Below are positions 1-5,818 of a stretch of 9,914 bases of DNA, piece by piece. The number at the start of each line of letters is the position of its first letter. The first letter of the stretch is position 1. The DNA is from an uncultured Collinsella sp. (GTDB lineage Bacteria > Actinomycetota > Coriobacteriia > Coriobacteriales > Coriobacteriaceae). Below the pieces are notes generated by a model. The model ran no database searches. It had not been told where the DNA came from and was given only the letters and a program-made list of their open reading frames with translations. The position numbers were made by a program, and so were the translations under genes. The stretch is taken from positions 1 through 9,914 of the forward strand of contig USMR01000020.1 of assembly GCA_900555815.1 (NCBI GenBank). The letters run 5' to 3'.

Positions 1-1551
1 ACCGCCCACAGCGGCCTCGGGCGAAACGTGACCGATAGCCGGGCCCTTGGAGGCGCCGGAGAAGCGGCCGTCAGTGATCAGGGCAATGCTCGCGCCCAGC
101 TCGGGGTCGCTGGCGATAGCTTCGGTGGTGTAGAACATCTCGGGCATACCGGAACCCTTGGGTCCCTCATAGCGGATGATAACGGCATCGCCGGGCTTGA
201 CCTCGTGCGTCAGGACGGCGTGAATGGCGTCCTCCTCGCAGTCGAACGGACGGGCCTTGAGCGCAGCCTGGAACATCTCGCGCGGAACGACGGTGTGCTT
301 GACGACCGCGCCCTCGGGAGCAAGATTGCCGTGGAGGATGGCGATGGAACCGTCGGTGCCGAAGGCCTGGTCAAACGGACGGATGATGTCCTCGCGCTTG
401 AGATTCCACTTCTCAAGGTAACGACCGCACTTCTCGTAGTAACCGTTGTTCTTAAGGTCCTCGAGGTTTTCGCCGAGGGTCTTGCCGGTGACGGTCATGA
501 CATCGAGGTGGAGCATCGACTTGATCTCCTCCATGATGCGCGGCACGCCACCCGCATAGTAAAAGAACTGCGCCGGCCACTCGCCTGCGGGACGGACGTT
601 AAGCAGGTAGTGAGCACCACGGTGCAGACGATCGAAGTCGTCGGCGGACATCTCGATGCCAAACTCGCGGGCAATCGCGGGGATATGCAGCAGCGAGTTG
701 GTGGCGCCCGAAATGGAGCCGTAGACCATGATGAGTTTCTCAAAGGACTCCTTGGTCACGATGTCGCGGGGGCACAGGTTGTGCTCGGAGAGCCACACGG
801 ACTGACGGCCGGCCTCGCGGGCGAACTCGCGCAGGTCGGAGCTGGTGGCGGGCAGCAGAGCCGTGCCGGGGAGCATAAGGCCCAGGGCCTCGGCCGTGAC
901 CTGCATGGTCGAGGCGGTACCCATAAAGGAGCAGGCGCCGCAGCTGGGGCATGCGTTGTGCTTGGCAAACTCAAGCTCCTCGCGGGAGATCTCGCCGCGC
1001 TCGTAGCGGGCAGAAATCGCGCCGAGCTGCTCCAAGGTCAGCAGATCGGGACCGGCATCCATGACGCCGCCGGTAACGACGATGGAGGGGATGTTGATGC
1101 GGCCCATGGCCATGAGATTCGCAGGCAGGCCCTTATCGCAGCTGGCGACAAAGACGCCGGCGTCGAACGGGGTGGTCTTGGCATGGATCTCGATCATGTT
1201 GGCGATCATGTCGCGGCTGGGCAGCGAGTAGTTAATGCCGTCGTGTCCCTGGGCCTCGCCGTCGCAGATATCGGTGCAGAAGTAACGAGCACCGTGACCG
1301 CCAGCCTCGGCAACGCCAGCACGGACCTCCTCGACCAGATCAAACAGGCCGGCAGAACCCGGGTGCGAGTCGCCGAACGTCGACTCGATAATGACCTGCG
1401 GCTTGTCCAGATCTTCGATGGACCAGCCAGAGCCCAGACGCAGCGGGTCCATCTCGGGGCTGATGGTGCGAAACTTGCCGGAACGCGGCTGCAGCTTGGC
1501 AACCAAGTCGGCTGCCTCCTGCTGAATCTGTGCCTTGGTCTTCTCGTCCAT
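1..1551 (-). CDS. IlvD/Edd-family sugar-acid (or dihydroxy-acid) dehydratase, C-terminus cut by window edge
   Basis: The frame is open from ATG at 1551 to the left edge, giving 517 residues; the family is usually about 570-600, so roughly 60 C-terminal residues are missing. Start choice: GAGGAG at 1558-1563 sits 6 nt upstream. Family marks are S-C-D-K (C138), CPSCGAC at 201-207, and TDGRFSGASKG near 493-503 followed by GHVSPEAAVGG, the IlvD/Edd signature block. These cytosolic Fe-S enzymes remove water from 2,3-dihydroxy acids to give 2-keto-3-deoxy acids. The first cluster cysteine of classical IlvD (P-C-N-x-H-L) appears replaced by H-P-G-S around residue 63-66, while C92 and C96 precede the DGEAQGH motif. 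Lying 107 bp downstream of a GntP permease, it more likely handles an aldonate (gluconate type) than branched-chain amino-acid synthesis, but true IlvD activity cannot be excluded. No terminator is visible between the two, so co-transcription is plausible. Confidence 0.9.
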   Translation of the reverse strand, partial: MDEKTKAQIQQEAADLVAKLQPRSGKFRTISPEMDPLRLGSGWSIEDLDKPQVIIESTFGDSHPGSAGLFDLVEEVRAGVAEAGGHGARYFCTDICDGEAQGHDGINYSLPSRDMIANMIEIHAKTTPFDAGVFVASCDKGLPANLMAMGRINIPSIVVTGGVMDAGPDLLTLEQLGAISARYERGEISREELEFAKHNACPSCGACSFMGTASTMQVTAEALGLMLPGTALLPATSSDLREFAREAGRQSVWLSEHNLCPRDIVTKESFEKLIMVYGSISGATNSLLHIPAIAREFGIEMSADDFDRLHRGAHYLLNVRPAGEWPAQFFYYAGGVPRIMEEIKSMLHLDVMTVTGKTLGENLEDLKNNGYYEKCGRYLEKWNLKREDIIRPFDQAFGTDGSIAILHGNLAPEGAVVKHTVVPREMFQAALKARPFDCEEDAIHAVLTHEVKPGDAVIIRYEGPKGSGMPEMFYTTEAIASDPELGASIALITDGRFSGASKGPAIGHVSPEAAVGG

Positions 1552-1600
1552 AATGCTCTCCTCTTTTGGTTTGAACGGTTGTACCAATCGTTGGTTAATG

Positions 1601-1611
1601 AATCAGGTGAA
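1601..1611 (-). promoter_or_regulatory. Candidate regulator site upstream of the dehydratase
   Basis: The minus strand reads TTCACCTGATT here, 50 bp before the dehydratase start. The identical 11-mer occurs on the plus strand at 3997-4007 upstream of the SDR gene. The CTGAT core is also shared with the TCTGATG copies in the regulator/permease gap. That it binds the GntR regulator is inference. The 107-bp gap also holds a short inverted repeat, ACCAA-TCG-TTGGT (1583-1595). Confidence 0.35.
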
Positions 1612-1658
1612 ATGGGTACCGAGCGATGCACTCGGCGGAAGATGCTTAGCTACGCGAA

Positions 1659-3020
1659 CTAGGCGAAGAACGAAATCACCAGGGCGCAGGCAAGACCCGA
1701 AAGGCCGATGAGCGTCTCCATAACGGTCCAGGACTTGAGGGTGGTCTTCTCGTCAATCTCCAGGAACGAGGAGCACATCCAAAAACCGGCATCGTTGACG
1801 TGCGAGAGGGCCGTGGCACCGCCGCAGATAGCAAGACCGATAGCGGCACGCATGAGCACCGAGGCTCCTGCAACCGCGGGCATGGCGGCCATAATGCCCG
1901 ATGCCATGGTCATAGCGACGATGGAGCTGCCGACAGAGGCACGCACCATGACGGCAATCAAAAAGGCAACGACCACCAAAGGCAGCGGTGAGGCCTCGAG
2001 CATAGGGCCGATAACCTGGCCCAAGCCGCAGTCTTGCAGCATCCAGCGAATGACGCCGCCACAGGCGATAACCAGCAAGATCATGCCGACGGGCTTAAGA
2101 GAGCGGTCGAGCAGGGCCTTGAGCTCGGCGCCGGAGTAGCCGCGCCGCGCGCCCAGCAGATACATCGCGACGAGCGTGGCGAGCGTCAAAGCGACAAACG
2201 GCTTGCCCAGGAAGGCGAGAATCGAGGCGAGCTCGGCGGGCATAGGGATATAAGAGGACAACGTGCCCAGCAAAATCAGACAAAGCGGCGTGAGCACGAT
2301 GGCAAGCACCATGCCAAAGGAGGGAAGCTCCTTTTCGTCGCTCGCACCCTCGGCAGAGGTAAAGTGCTCCGGAACATCGGTAAAAATGCGACCGCCCACG
2401 TTGCGACCCCAGATGACGCCGGCGATCGCCATGGCGATGAAGGCAGTAGGGATACCGACGAGAATCATGGTGCCCAGGTCGACACCGAGCGTGCCGGCGA
2501 CCAGAACCGAACCGGCCGATGGCGGCACAAACGCATAGCCAGCGGCAAGTCCTGCGAGCAGCGCGATGCCGTAGTAGAGCGTCGACTTTTTGGTCTGCGA
2601 TGCCACGCTAAACGCAAGCGGAATCAAAACGACTACGCCCGCCTCAAAGAACACCGTAGTGCCGATAACCAGACCGGTAATGCCCAGCGCCCAGCTGGAA
2701 TGACCCTGCCCAAAGGTATCGATGAAGGTCTGGGCGATCTTCTTGGCGCCGCCGCTCTCCTCAAGAATCTGGCCAAACATCGAGCCGAGGCCAATGAGCA
2801 GGGCGATGTTTTGCAGCGTGGTTCCCACGCCCTTGGTGACAGTGTCCGCCACCAGGTCGAGCGGCATACCGGCGCCGATGCCGATCGCGAGCGCCGAGAC
2901 CATCATCGAAAGCACAGGATGCAGCTTGAACTTAATGATGAGCGCAAGCAGCAGCGCGATGCCCACGATAACGGCGATGACCAGCCTGGTGGGGTCGGCC
3001 ATAAACGTTGGGTCTGACAT
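1659..3020 (-). CDS. gntP: GntP-family gluconate/sugar-acid permease
   Basis: A complete 453-aa inner-membrane transporter, matching the usual 440-455 aa of the GntP (gluconate:H+ symporter) family. It has about a dozen hydrophobic segments, starting with residues 12-30. Family marks include the loop TVFFEAGVV (122-130), VRASVGSSIVAMTMASG (359-375) and the near-C-terminal SHVNDAGFWM (406-415). The normally conserved PPHPGP segment reads PPSAGS (166-171), so the substrate may differ from D-gluconate. The start is ATG at 3020 with GGAGG at 3025-3029. It leads a minus-strand pair with the dehydratase and is divergent from the GntR gene, fitting uptake of the regulator's inducer or precursor. A -10-like TATAGT lies about 40 bp upstream, flanked by two TCTGATG motifs. 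The family is secure; the substrate is open among gluconate, idonate, ketogluconate and other hexonates. Confidence 0.93.
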   Translation of the reverse strand: MSDPTFMADPTRLVIAVIVGIALLLALIIKFKLHPVLSMMVSALAIGIGAGMPLDLVADTVTKGVGTTLQNIALLIGLGSMFGQILEESGGAKKIAQTFIDTFGQGHSSWALGITGLVIGTTVFFEAGVVVLIPLAFSVASQTKKSTLYYGIALLAGLAAGYAFVPPSAGSVLVAGTLGVDLGTMILVGIPTAFIAMAIAGVIWGRNVGGRIFTDVPEHFTSAEGASDEKELPSFGMVLAIVLTPLCLILLGTLSSYIPMPAELASILAFLGKPFVALTLATLVAMYLLGARRGYSGAELKALLDRSLKPVGMILLVIACGGVIRWMLQDCGLGQVIGPMLEASPLPLVVVAFLIAVMVRASVGSSIVAMTMASGIMAAMPAVAGASVLMRAAIGLAICGGATALSHVNDAGFWMCSSFLEIDEKTTLKSWTVMETLIGLSGLACALVISFFA

Positions 3021-3033
3021 CTTTCCTCCAATT

Positions 3034-3040
3034 CATCAGA
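3034..3040 (-). promoter_or_regulatory. TCTGATG operator-like motif, copy 1
   Basis: The minus strand reads AAGGTCTGATGAATT across this point, between the candidate permease -10 and its SD, so it would lie in the early transcribed leader. A bound repressor could act as a roadblock. The role is inferred from the repetition of the motif and its position. Confidence 0.4.
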
Positions 3041-3059
3041 CCTTTTGAATTCGCCTTAG

Positions 3060-3065
3060 ACTATA
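3060..3065 (-). promoter_or_regulatory. Candidate -10 box of the permease promoter
   Basis: The minus strand reads TATAGT (5 of 6 to TATAAT), 40 bp upstream of the permease start codon. No good -35 hexamer lies 16-18 bp upstream; that position is occupied by the TCTGATG motif at 3082-3088. The promoter call is therefore weak. Confidence 0.35.
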
Positions 3066-3081
3066 GCGTGTTCTCAATAGG

Positions 3082-3088
3082 TCTGATG
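3082..3088 (+). promoter_or_regulatory. TCTGATG operator-like motif, copy 2
   Basis: It sits within AATAGGTCTGATG (3076-3088), which matches copy 4 (AATAGCTCTGATG, 3217-3229) at 12 of 13 positions. It overlaps the expected -35 region of the candidate permease promoter, where a bound regulator would block RNA polymerase. Function is inferred. Confidence 0.4.
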
Positions 3089-3110
3089 TTTAAAAGGGAA
3101 ACTTTTTTCA

Positions 3111-3129
3111 AAATACATCTGATGTATTT
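3111..3129 (+). promoter_or_regulatory. Perfect 19-bp palindrome, probable GntR-family operator (copy 3 of TCTGATG)
   Basis: The sequence AAATACATCTGATGTATTT has two perfectly complementary 9-bp arms around a single central T (3120). FadR-subfamily GntR dimers typically bind short palindromes with odd centres, so the symmetry and location between the divergent permease and regulator genes fit an operator. The centre lies 100 bp upstream of the permease start and 134 bp upstream of the regulator start. Confidence 0.65.
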
Positions 3130-3213
3130 CCTGAACGATCTGTTTTTGACGGTAAACGGCTACTTACAGCTCTCCATTGTCGGAGCGAACCACCGCGGCT
3201 TCTGTAAATGAGC

Positions 3214-3219
3214 TAGAAT
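3214..3219 (+). promoter_or_regulatory. Candidate -10 box of the GntR regulator gene
   Basis: TAGAAT (5 of 6 to consensus) lies 35 bp before the GTG start. No convincing -35 is visible. A TCTGATG motif (3223-3229) covers the predicted transcription start, which would allow autorepression. Confidence 0.35.
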
Positions 3220-3222
3220 AGC

Positions 3223-3229
3223 TCTGATG
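3223..3229 (+). promoter_or_regulatory. TCTGATG operator-like motif, copy 4
   Basis: It lies just downstream of the candidate -10 of the regulator gene and repeats the AATAGsTCTGATG context of copy 2. Its centre (3225) is 105 bp from the centre of the perfect palindrome (3120), close to ten helical turns, which would place both on the same DNA face. Autoregulation is inferred. Confidence 0.4.
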
Positions 3230-3253
3230 AATTCTTTTGATATGAGGTGAAGC

Positions 3254-3946
3254 GTGGCACGAGCCGATTCGGGACTCCCCGAGCAGATAGCAGATAAAAT
3301 CATTCAACTGATCCTGGATGAGCATCTTGAGCAAGGCGACCGCCTGCCCAAGGAGGCTGTGCTCGTCGAGCGCCTGGGTGCTGGCAGGAGCACCGTACGC
3401 GAAGCCATGAAGCTGCTGCAGTCGCGCAACATCGTGCGCATTAAGCAGGGCTCGGGCACCTATGTGGCATCAAACCCCGGCGTTGCCGACGACCCGCTGG
3501 GCTTTACCTTTATCGACGACAAGCAGCGTCTGGCGCGCGACCTACTCGAGGTGCGCTTTATGATCGAGCCGCAGATTGCACGCATGGCAGCCGAGCACGC
3601 AACCAACGACCAGGTCGTCTGTATCAAAGAGCTCTGCGACGAATCCGAGCGCCTGGCCGAGGCCGGTGAGGATTACTCCGCCGCCGACACCGCGTTCCAC
3701 AATGCCATTGCCGAGAGCTCCGGAAACCTCGTCGTTCCCCGCCTAATGGGCGTGCTCAAGGCGTCTGTCCCCCTGTTTATTGACGTGACCGGCAAAAAGC
3801 TGGTTGAGGAGACCATCCGCACCCACCGTGGCGTGGCCGACGCCATCGCCGCGCGCAATCCCACCGCAGCGCACGACGCGATGTACCTGCATCTGGTGTA
3901 CAACCGCAACATGATCGCAGAGGGAGCGCAGGAACAGAGCAAATAG
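3254..3946 (+). CDS. FadR-subfamily GntR transcriptional regulator
   Basis: A 230-aa protein with an N-terminal winged helix-turn-helix (about residues 5-73) showing the GntR marks LPKEAVLVERLGAGRSTVREA (31-51) and IKQGSGTYV (63-71). The C-terminal FCD ligand domain (about 90-215) shows the metal/ligand set D145, H149, H191 and H213. FCD regulators usually respond to small carboxylates such as gluconate, uronates or KDG. The start is GTG at 3254 with GAGGTGA at 3244-3250; the 3-nt spacing is short, but no better in-frame start is seen. It is divergent from the permease and upstream of the SDR. The gap holds a perfect palindrome and repeated TCTGATG motifs, so it probably represses both arms and itself. 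The effector is not determined by sequence. Confidence 0.93.
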   Translation: MARADSGLPEQIADKIIQLILDEHLEQGDRLPKEAVLVERLGAGRSTVREAMKLLQSRNIVRIKQGSGTYVASNPGVADDPLGFTFIDDKQRLARDLLEVRFMIEPQIARMAAEHATNDQVVCIKELCDESERLAEAGEDYSAADTAFHNAIAESSGNLVVPRLMGVLKASVPLFIDVTGKKLVEETIRTHRGVADAIAARNPTAAHDAMYLHLVYNRNMIAEGAQEQSK

Positions 3947-3989
3947 ACGTCCGCACGGCAAGGGCGAGACTACCGTTCGCCTTTTAAAA

Positions 3990-4001
3990 GTGAACGTTCA
4001 C
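3990..4001. promoter_or_regulatory. Perfect 12-bp palindrome upstream of the SDR gene
   Basis: GTGAACGTTCAC is fully self-complementary with an even CG centre. It runs directly into TTCACCTGATT (3997-4007), which is repeated upstream of the dehydratase. It lies about 60 bp upstream of the transcription start predicted from the TATACT box. The even symmetry and CG centre resemble LacI-type operators more than the odd-centred site at 3111-3129, so a second regulator is possible. Confidence 0.45.
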
Positions 4002-4007
4002 CTGATT
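3997..4007 (+). promoter_or_regulatory. Candidate regulator site TTCACCTGATT upstream of the SDR
   Basis: It is identical in sequence to the minus-strand site at 1601-1611 upstream of the dehydratase and shares a CTGAT core with the four TCTGATG motifs. It overlaps the right half of the GTGAACGTTCAC palindrome. Co-regulation of the two divergent arms is inferred. Confidence 0.35.
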
Positions 4008-4043
4008 TTAGGGAATAAGGGGTGGCTATTACGCCGCTTCTCC

Positions 4044-4049
4044 TATACT
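4044..4049 (+). promoter_or_regulatory. Candidate -10 box of the SDR/isomerase transcript
   Basis: TATACT matches the -10 consensus at 5 of 6 positions and lies 57 bp before the SDR start. The expected -35 window (about 4020-4026) is GC-rich and poor, so this promoter could depend on an activator or be wrong. Confidence 0.3.
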
Positions 4050-4095
4050 GACCTTGTATGAAAAGCAAGACTTATATAGATGAACGTTTCTTTTG

Positions 4096-4101
4096 AAAGG
4101 A
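4096..4101 (+). promoter_or_regulatory. Ribosome binding site that sets the SDR start
   Basis: AAAGGA lies 5 nt before ATG 4107. The in-frame ATG at 4080 is preceded only by an A/T-rich stretch with no SD, so the shorter protein is preferred. Confidence 0.65.
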
Positions 4102-4106
4102 TCGCT

Positions 4107-4916
4107 ATGTCTGATCTTATGGACAGCTTCCGCCTGGATGGCAAGGTCGCGCTCGTAACCGGCGCCACCTATGGCATTGGCATGGCCATCGCCGAGGCGC
4201 TCGGAGAGGCCGGCGCCAAGATCGCCTTTAACGCACGTCACGCCGACAAGGTAGCCGAGGCCGAGAAGCACTACCGCGAGCTGGGCTTTGAGGCTCATGG
4301 TTACGTGGCAGACGTCACCGACGAGGCCGTCGTCGCCGAGCTCATCGCCAAGATCGAGACCGACTTTGGCACCACGCCCGACATCCTGGTCAACAACGCT
4401 GGCGTCATCCAGCGCACCCCGATGCTCGACATGAGCGCCGAGGACTTCCGCCGCGTCGTCGATATTGACCTCAACGCACCGTTTATCGTGTCCAAGGCCT
4501 GCCTGCCCGGCATGATCGCCAAGGGCCACGGCAAGATCATCAACATCTGCTCCATGATGAGCGAGCTGGGCCGCGAGACCATCGCCGGCTATGCCGCGGC
4601 CAAGGGCGGACTCAAGATGCTCACCAAGAACATCTGCTCGGAGTTTGGCGAGGCCAATATCCAGTGCAACGGCATTGGACCCGGCTACATCGCCACGCCG
4701 CAAACCGCACCGCTGCGCGAGACGCAGCCCGACGGCAGCCGCCATCCGTTTGACCAGTTCATCATTGCCAAGACGCCGGCCGCCCGTTGGGGCACGCCCG
4801 AGGACCTGAAGGGCCCCGCCGTGTTCCTGGCTTCCGACGCGTCGAACTTCGTCAACGGCCACATCCTCTACGTCGACGGGGGCATCCTCGCATACATTGG
4901 AAAGCAGCCTCAATAA
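4107..4916 (+). CDS. SDR oxidoreductase, DhuD / gluconate 5-dehydrogenase type
   Basis: A 269-aa cytosolic NAD(P)-dependent short-chain dehydrogenase. The nucleotide-binding TGATYGIG is at 18-25, NNAG at 96-99, and the catalytic tetrad N123, S149, Y162, K166 (YAAAK) is intact. The stretches INICSMMSELGRET, NIQCNGIGPGYIATPQTAP and HPFDQFIIAKTPAARWG match, from memory, the streptococcal enzyme first called gluconate 5-dehydrogenase. That enzyme was later shown, as DhuD, to act between a 4-deoxy-5-keto-uronate derivative and 2-keto-3-deoxy-gluconate. The next gene is an RpiB/LacAB isomerase, the same pairing as the streptococcal dhuD/dhuI genes, which supports that role over simple gluconate oxidation. 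Residues NARH (42-45) after the second strand could favour either NADH or NADPH. A 140-bp gap carrying a repeat element separates it from the isomerase. Confidence 0.92.
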   Translation: MSDLMDSFRLDGKVALVTGATYGIGMAIAEALGEAGAKIAFNARHADKVAEAEKHYRELGFEAHGYVADVTDEAVVAELIAKIETDFGTTPDILVNNAGVIQRTPMLDMSAEDFRRVVDIDLNAPFIVSKACLPGMIAKGHGKIINICSMMSELGRETIAGYAAAKGGLKMLTKNICSEFGEANIQCNGIGPGYIATPQTAPLRETQPDGSRHPFDQFIIAKTPAARWGTPEDLKGPAVFLASDASNFVNGHILYVDGGILAYIGKQPQ

Positions 4917-4919
4917 GCG

Positions 4920-4977
4920 TCACCGCAACTGCCCACATCAGGTTTCATCCACTCGTTTTTCATTTGAGTTGCGGTGA
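4920..4977. repeat. 11-bp inverted repeat between SDR and isomerase genes
   Basis: TCACCGCAACT (4920-4930) and AGTTGCGGTGA (4967-4977) are perfect reverse complements separated by 36 nt, starting 3 nt after the SDR stop. The right arm is also the left end of the repeat element at 4967-5034, so the left arm may be a remnant of another copy. No T-run follows, so a standard terminator is not supported. Confidence 0.6.
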
Positions 4978-5034
4978 GATAAGGATTGGTTTTGGCTTCT
5001 ATCAGGCAAAACAGTCCGTATTCCACCGCAAGTT
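4967..5034. repeat. Intergenic repeat element, copy A (68 bp)
   Basis: It begins AGTTGCGGTGAGATAAGG and ends CCGTATTCCACCGCAAGTT. The ends form an imperfect inverted repeat. It aligns with 7885-7951 over its whole length with equal internal spacing. The segment from GGCTTCTATCAGGCAAAACA through CACCGCAA differs from copy B at 5 of 38 positions, while nine central bases (4985-4993) are unrelated. It lies in the SDR-isomerase gap, ending 22 bp before the isomerase start, so it would be part of that leader RNA. Confidence 0.75.
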
Positions 5035-5056
5035 AGAAATAGGAAGGTAATTCGCA

Positions 5057-5698
5057 ATGAAAATCGCTCTGATCAACGAAAACTCTCAGAACTCCAAGAA
5101 CCCTATGATCGAGGCTGCCCTTAAGAAGGTTGTCGAGCCCATGGGCCACACCGTCTTTAACTATGGCATGTATGCCGACGCCGACTCCAAGCCCCTCACC
5201 TATGTGCAGAACGGCATCCTGGCCGCCGTGCTGCTCAACTCCGGCGCTGCCGACTACGTCGTGACCGGCTGTGGCACCGGCGAGGGCGCCATGCTCGCCT
5301 GCAACTCCTTCCCCGGCGTGCTGTGCGGCCATGTTGCCGACCCGCTCGATGCCTACACCTTTGCCCAGGTCAACGACGGTAACGCTGTCGCCATGCCCTT
5401 CGCCCTCAAGAACGGCTGGGGCCAGGAGCTCAACCTCGAGTACACCTTTGAGAAGCTCTTTGGCTTTGGTTCGGGCAACGGCTATCCTGCCGAGCGTGTT
5501 GAGCCCGAGCAGCGCAACAAGAAGATCCTCGACGGCGTCCGCGCTGTGACTATGCGTCCGCTCGTCGACGTTCTGGGCGAGATCGATCAGGACCTGGTGA
5601 AGGGCGCACTTGCCGGCGAACACTTCCAGGAGTACTTCTTTGCCAACGCAACCGACGAGGCCATCATCGCCAAGGTCAAGGAGATCCTGGGCCTCTAA
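5057..5698 (+). CDS. RpiB/LacAB-family sugar isomerase, DhuI-like
   Basis: A 213-aa cytosolic protein of the RpiB/LacA/LacB fold, longer than classical RpiB (about 150 aa) through a C-terminal extension past residue 150. GCGTGEGAMLACNSFPGV (71-88) matches the RpiB active-site loop, with C72 at the place of the E. coli RpiB catalytic base cysteine. NDGNAVAMPF (106-115) fits the following conserved strand. The ATG at 5057 has AGGAAGG at 5041-5047, 9 nt away. Its length and adjacency to a DhuD-like SDR match streptococcal DhuI, which isomerises the 4-deoxy-5-keto-uronate formed from unsaturated glucuronic or iduronic acid. Classical RpiB or LacAB activity on aldose phosphates is the alternative. 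It is followed by a strong terminator, so it is the last gene of the plus-strand arm. Confidence 0.88.
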   Translation: MKIALINENSQNSKNPMIEAALKKVVEPMGHTVFNYGMYADADSKPLTYVQNGILAAVLLNSGAADYVVTGCGTGEGAMLACNSFPGVLCGHVADPLDAYTFAQVNDGNAVAMPFALKNGWGQELNLEYTFEKLFGFGSGNGYPAERVEPEQRNKKILDGVRAVTMRPLVDVLGEIDQDLVKGALAGEHFQEYFFANATDEAIIAKVKEILGL

Positions 5699-5723
5699 TC
5701 GCACGACCTATTGCAGCTAACGC

Positions 5724-5764
5724 AAGCGGCGGTCGTCCCATGTACGGGACGACCGCCGCTTTTT
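5724..5764 (+). terminator. Strong intrinsic terminator of the SDR/isomerase arm
   Basis: A perfect 16-bp stem (AAGCGGCGGTCGTCCC at 5724-5739 with 5746-5761) closes a 6-nt loop ATGTAC and runs into five T's (5760-5764), 26 bp past the isomerase stop. It also separates the convergent minus-strand flavoenzyme gene. In that direction no T-run follows, so it is mainly a plus-strand terminator. Confidence 0.93.
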
Positions 5765-5818
5765 GCTATCTACCGACTGACGCCGCGGGGATAGGCCTCA
5801 CATGCACCAAGGGGTTGA

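Noticed and set aside
1583..1595. ACCAA-TCG-TTGGT inverted repeat before the dehydratase as an operator
   Set aside because: The arms are only 5 bp and no second copy exists in the window, so chance is a sufficient explanation.
28..1662. 544-aa open frame on the plus strand
   Set aside because: It is antisense to the IlvD/Edd dehydratase, whose minus-strand frame carries clear family motifs. The plus frame is low-complexity, has no motifs and is explained by GC-rich codon bias.
2034..3017. 327-aa open frame on the plus strand
   Set aside because: It is antisense to the GntP permease; it is highly charged and repetitive, as expected from the reverse complement of hydrophobic codons.
3008..3211. 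67-aa open frame across the permease/regulator gap
   Set aside because: It overlaps the permease start and the operator array, has no SD, and its hydrophobic, Phe-rich sequence reflects AT-rich promoter DNA.
3986..4005. CRP-type site at GTGAACGTTCAC
   Set aside because: The half sites GTGA/TCAC are separated by 4 bp instead of the 6 bp of the CRP consensus, so a CRP call is not supported.
4080..4106. Upstream ATG adding nine residues to the SDR
   Set aside because: No SD precedes it, whereas ATG 4107 has AAAGGA at good spacing and begins where SDR homologues do.
4029..4913. 294-aa open frame on the minus strand
   Set aside because: It is antisense to the SDR gene, which has a complete catalytic tetrad.
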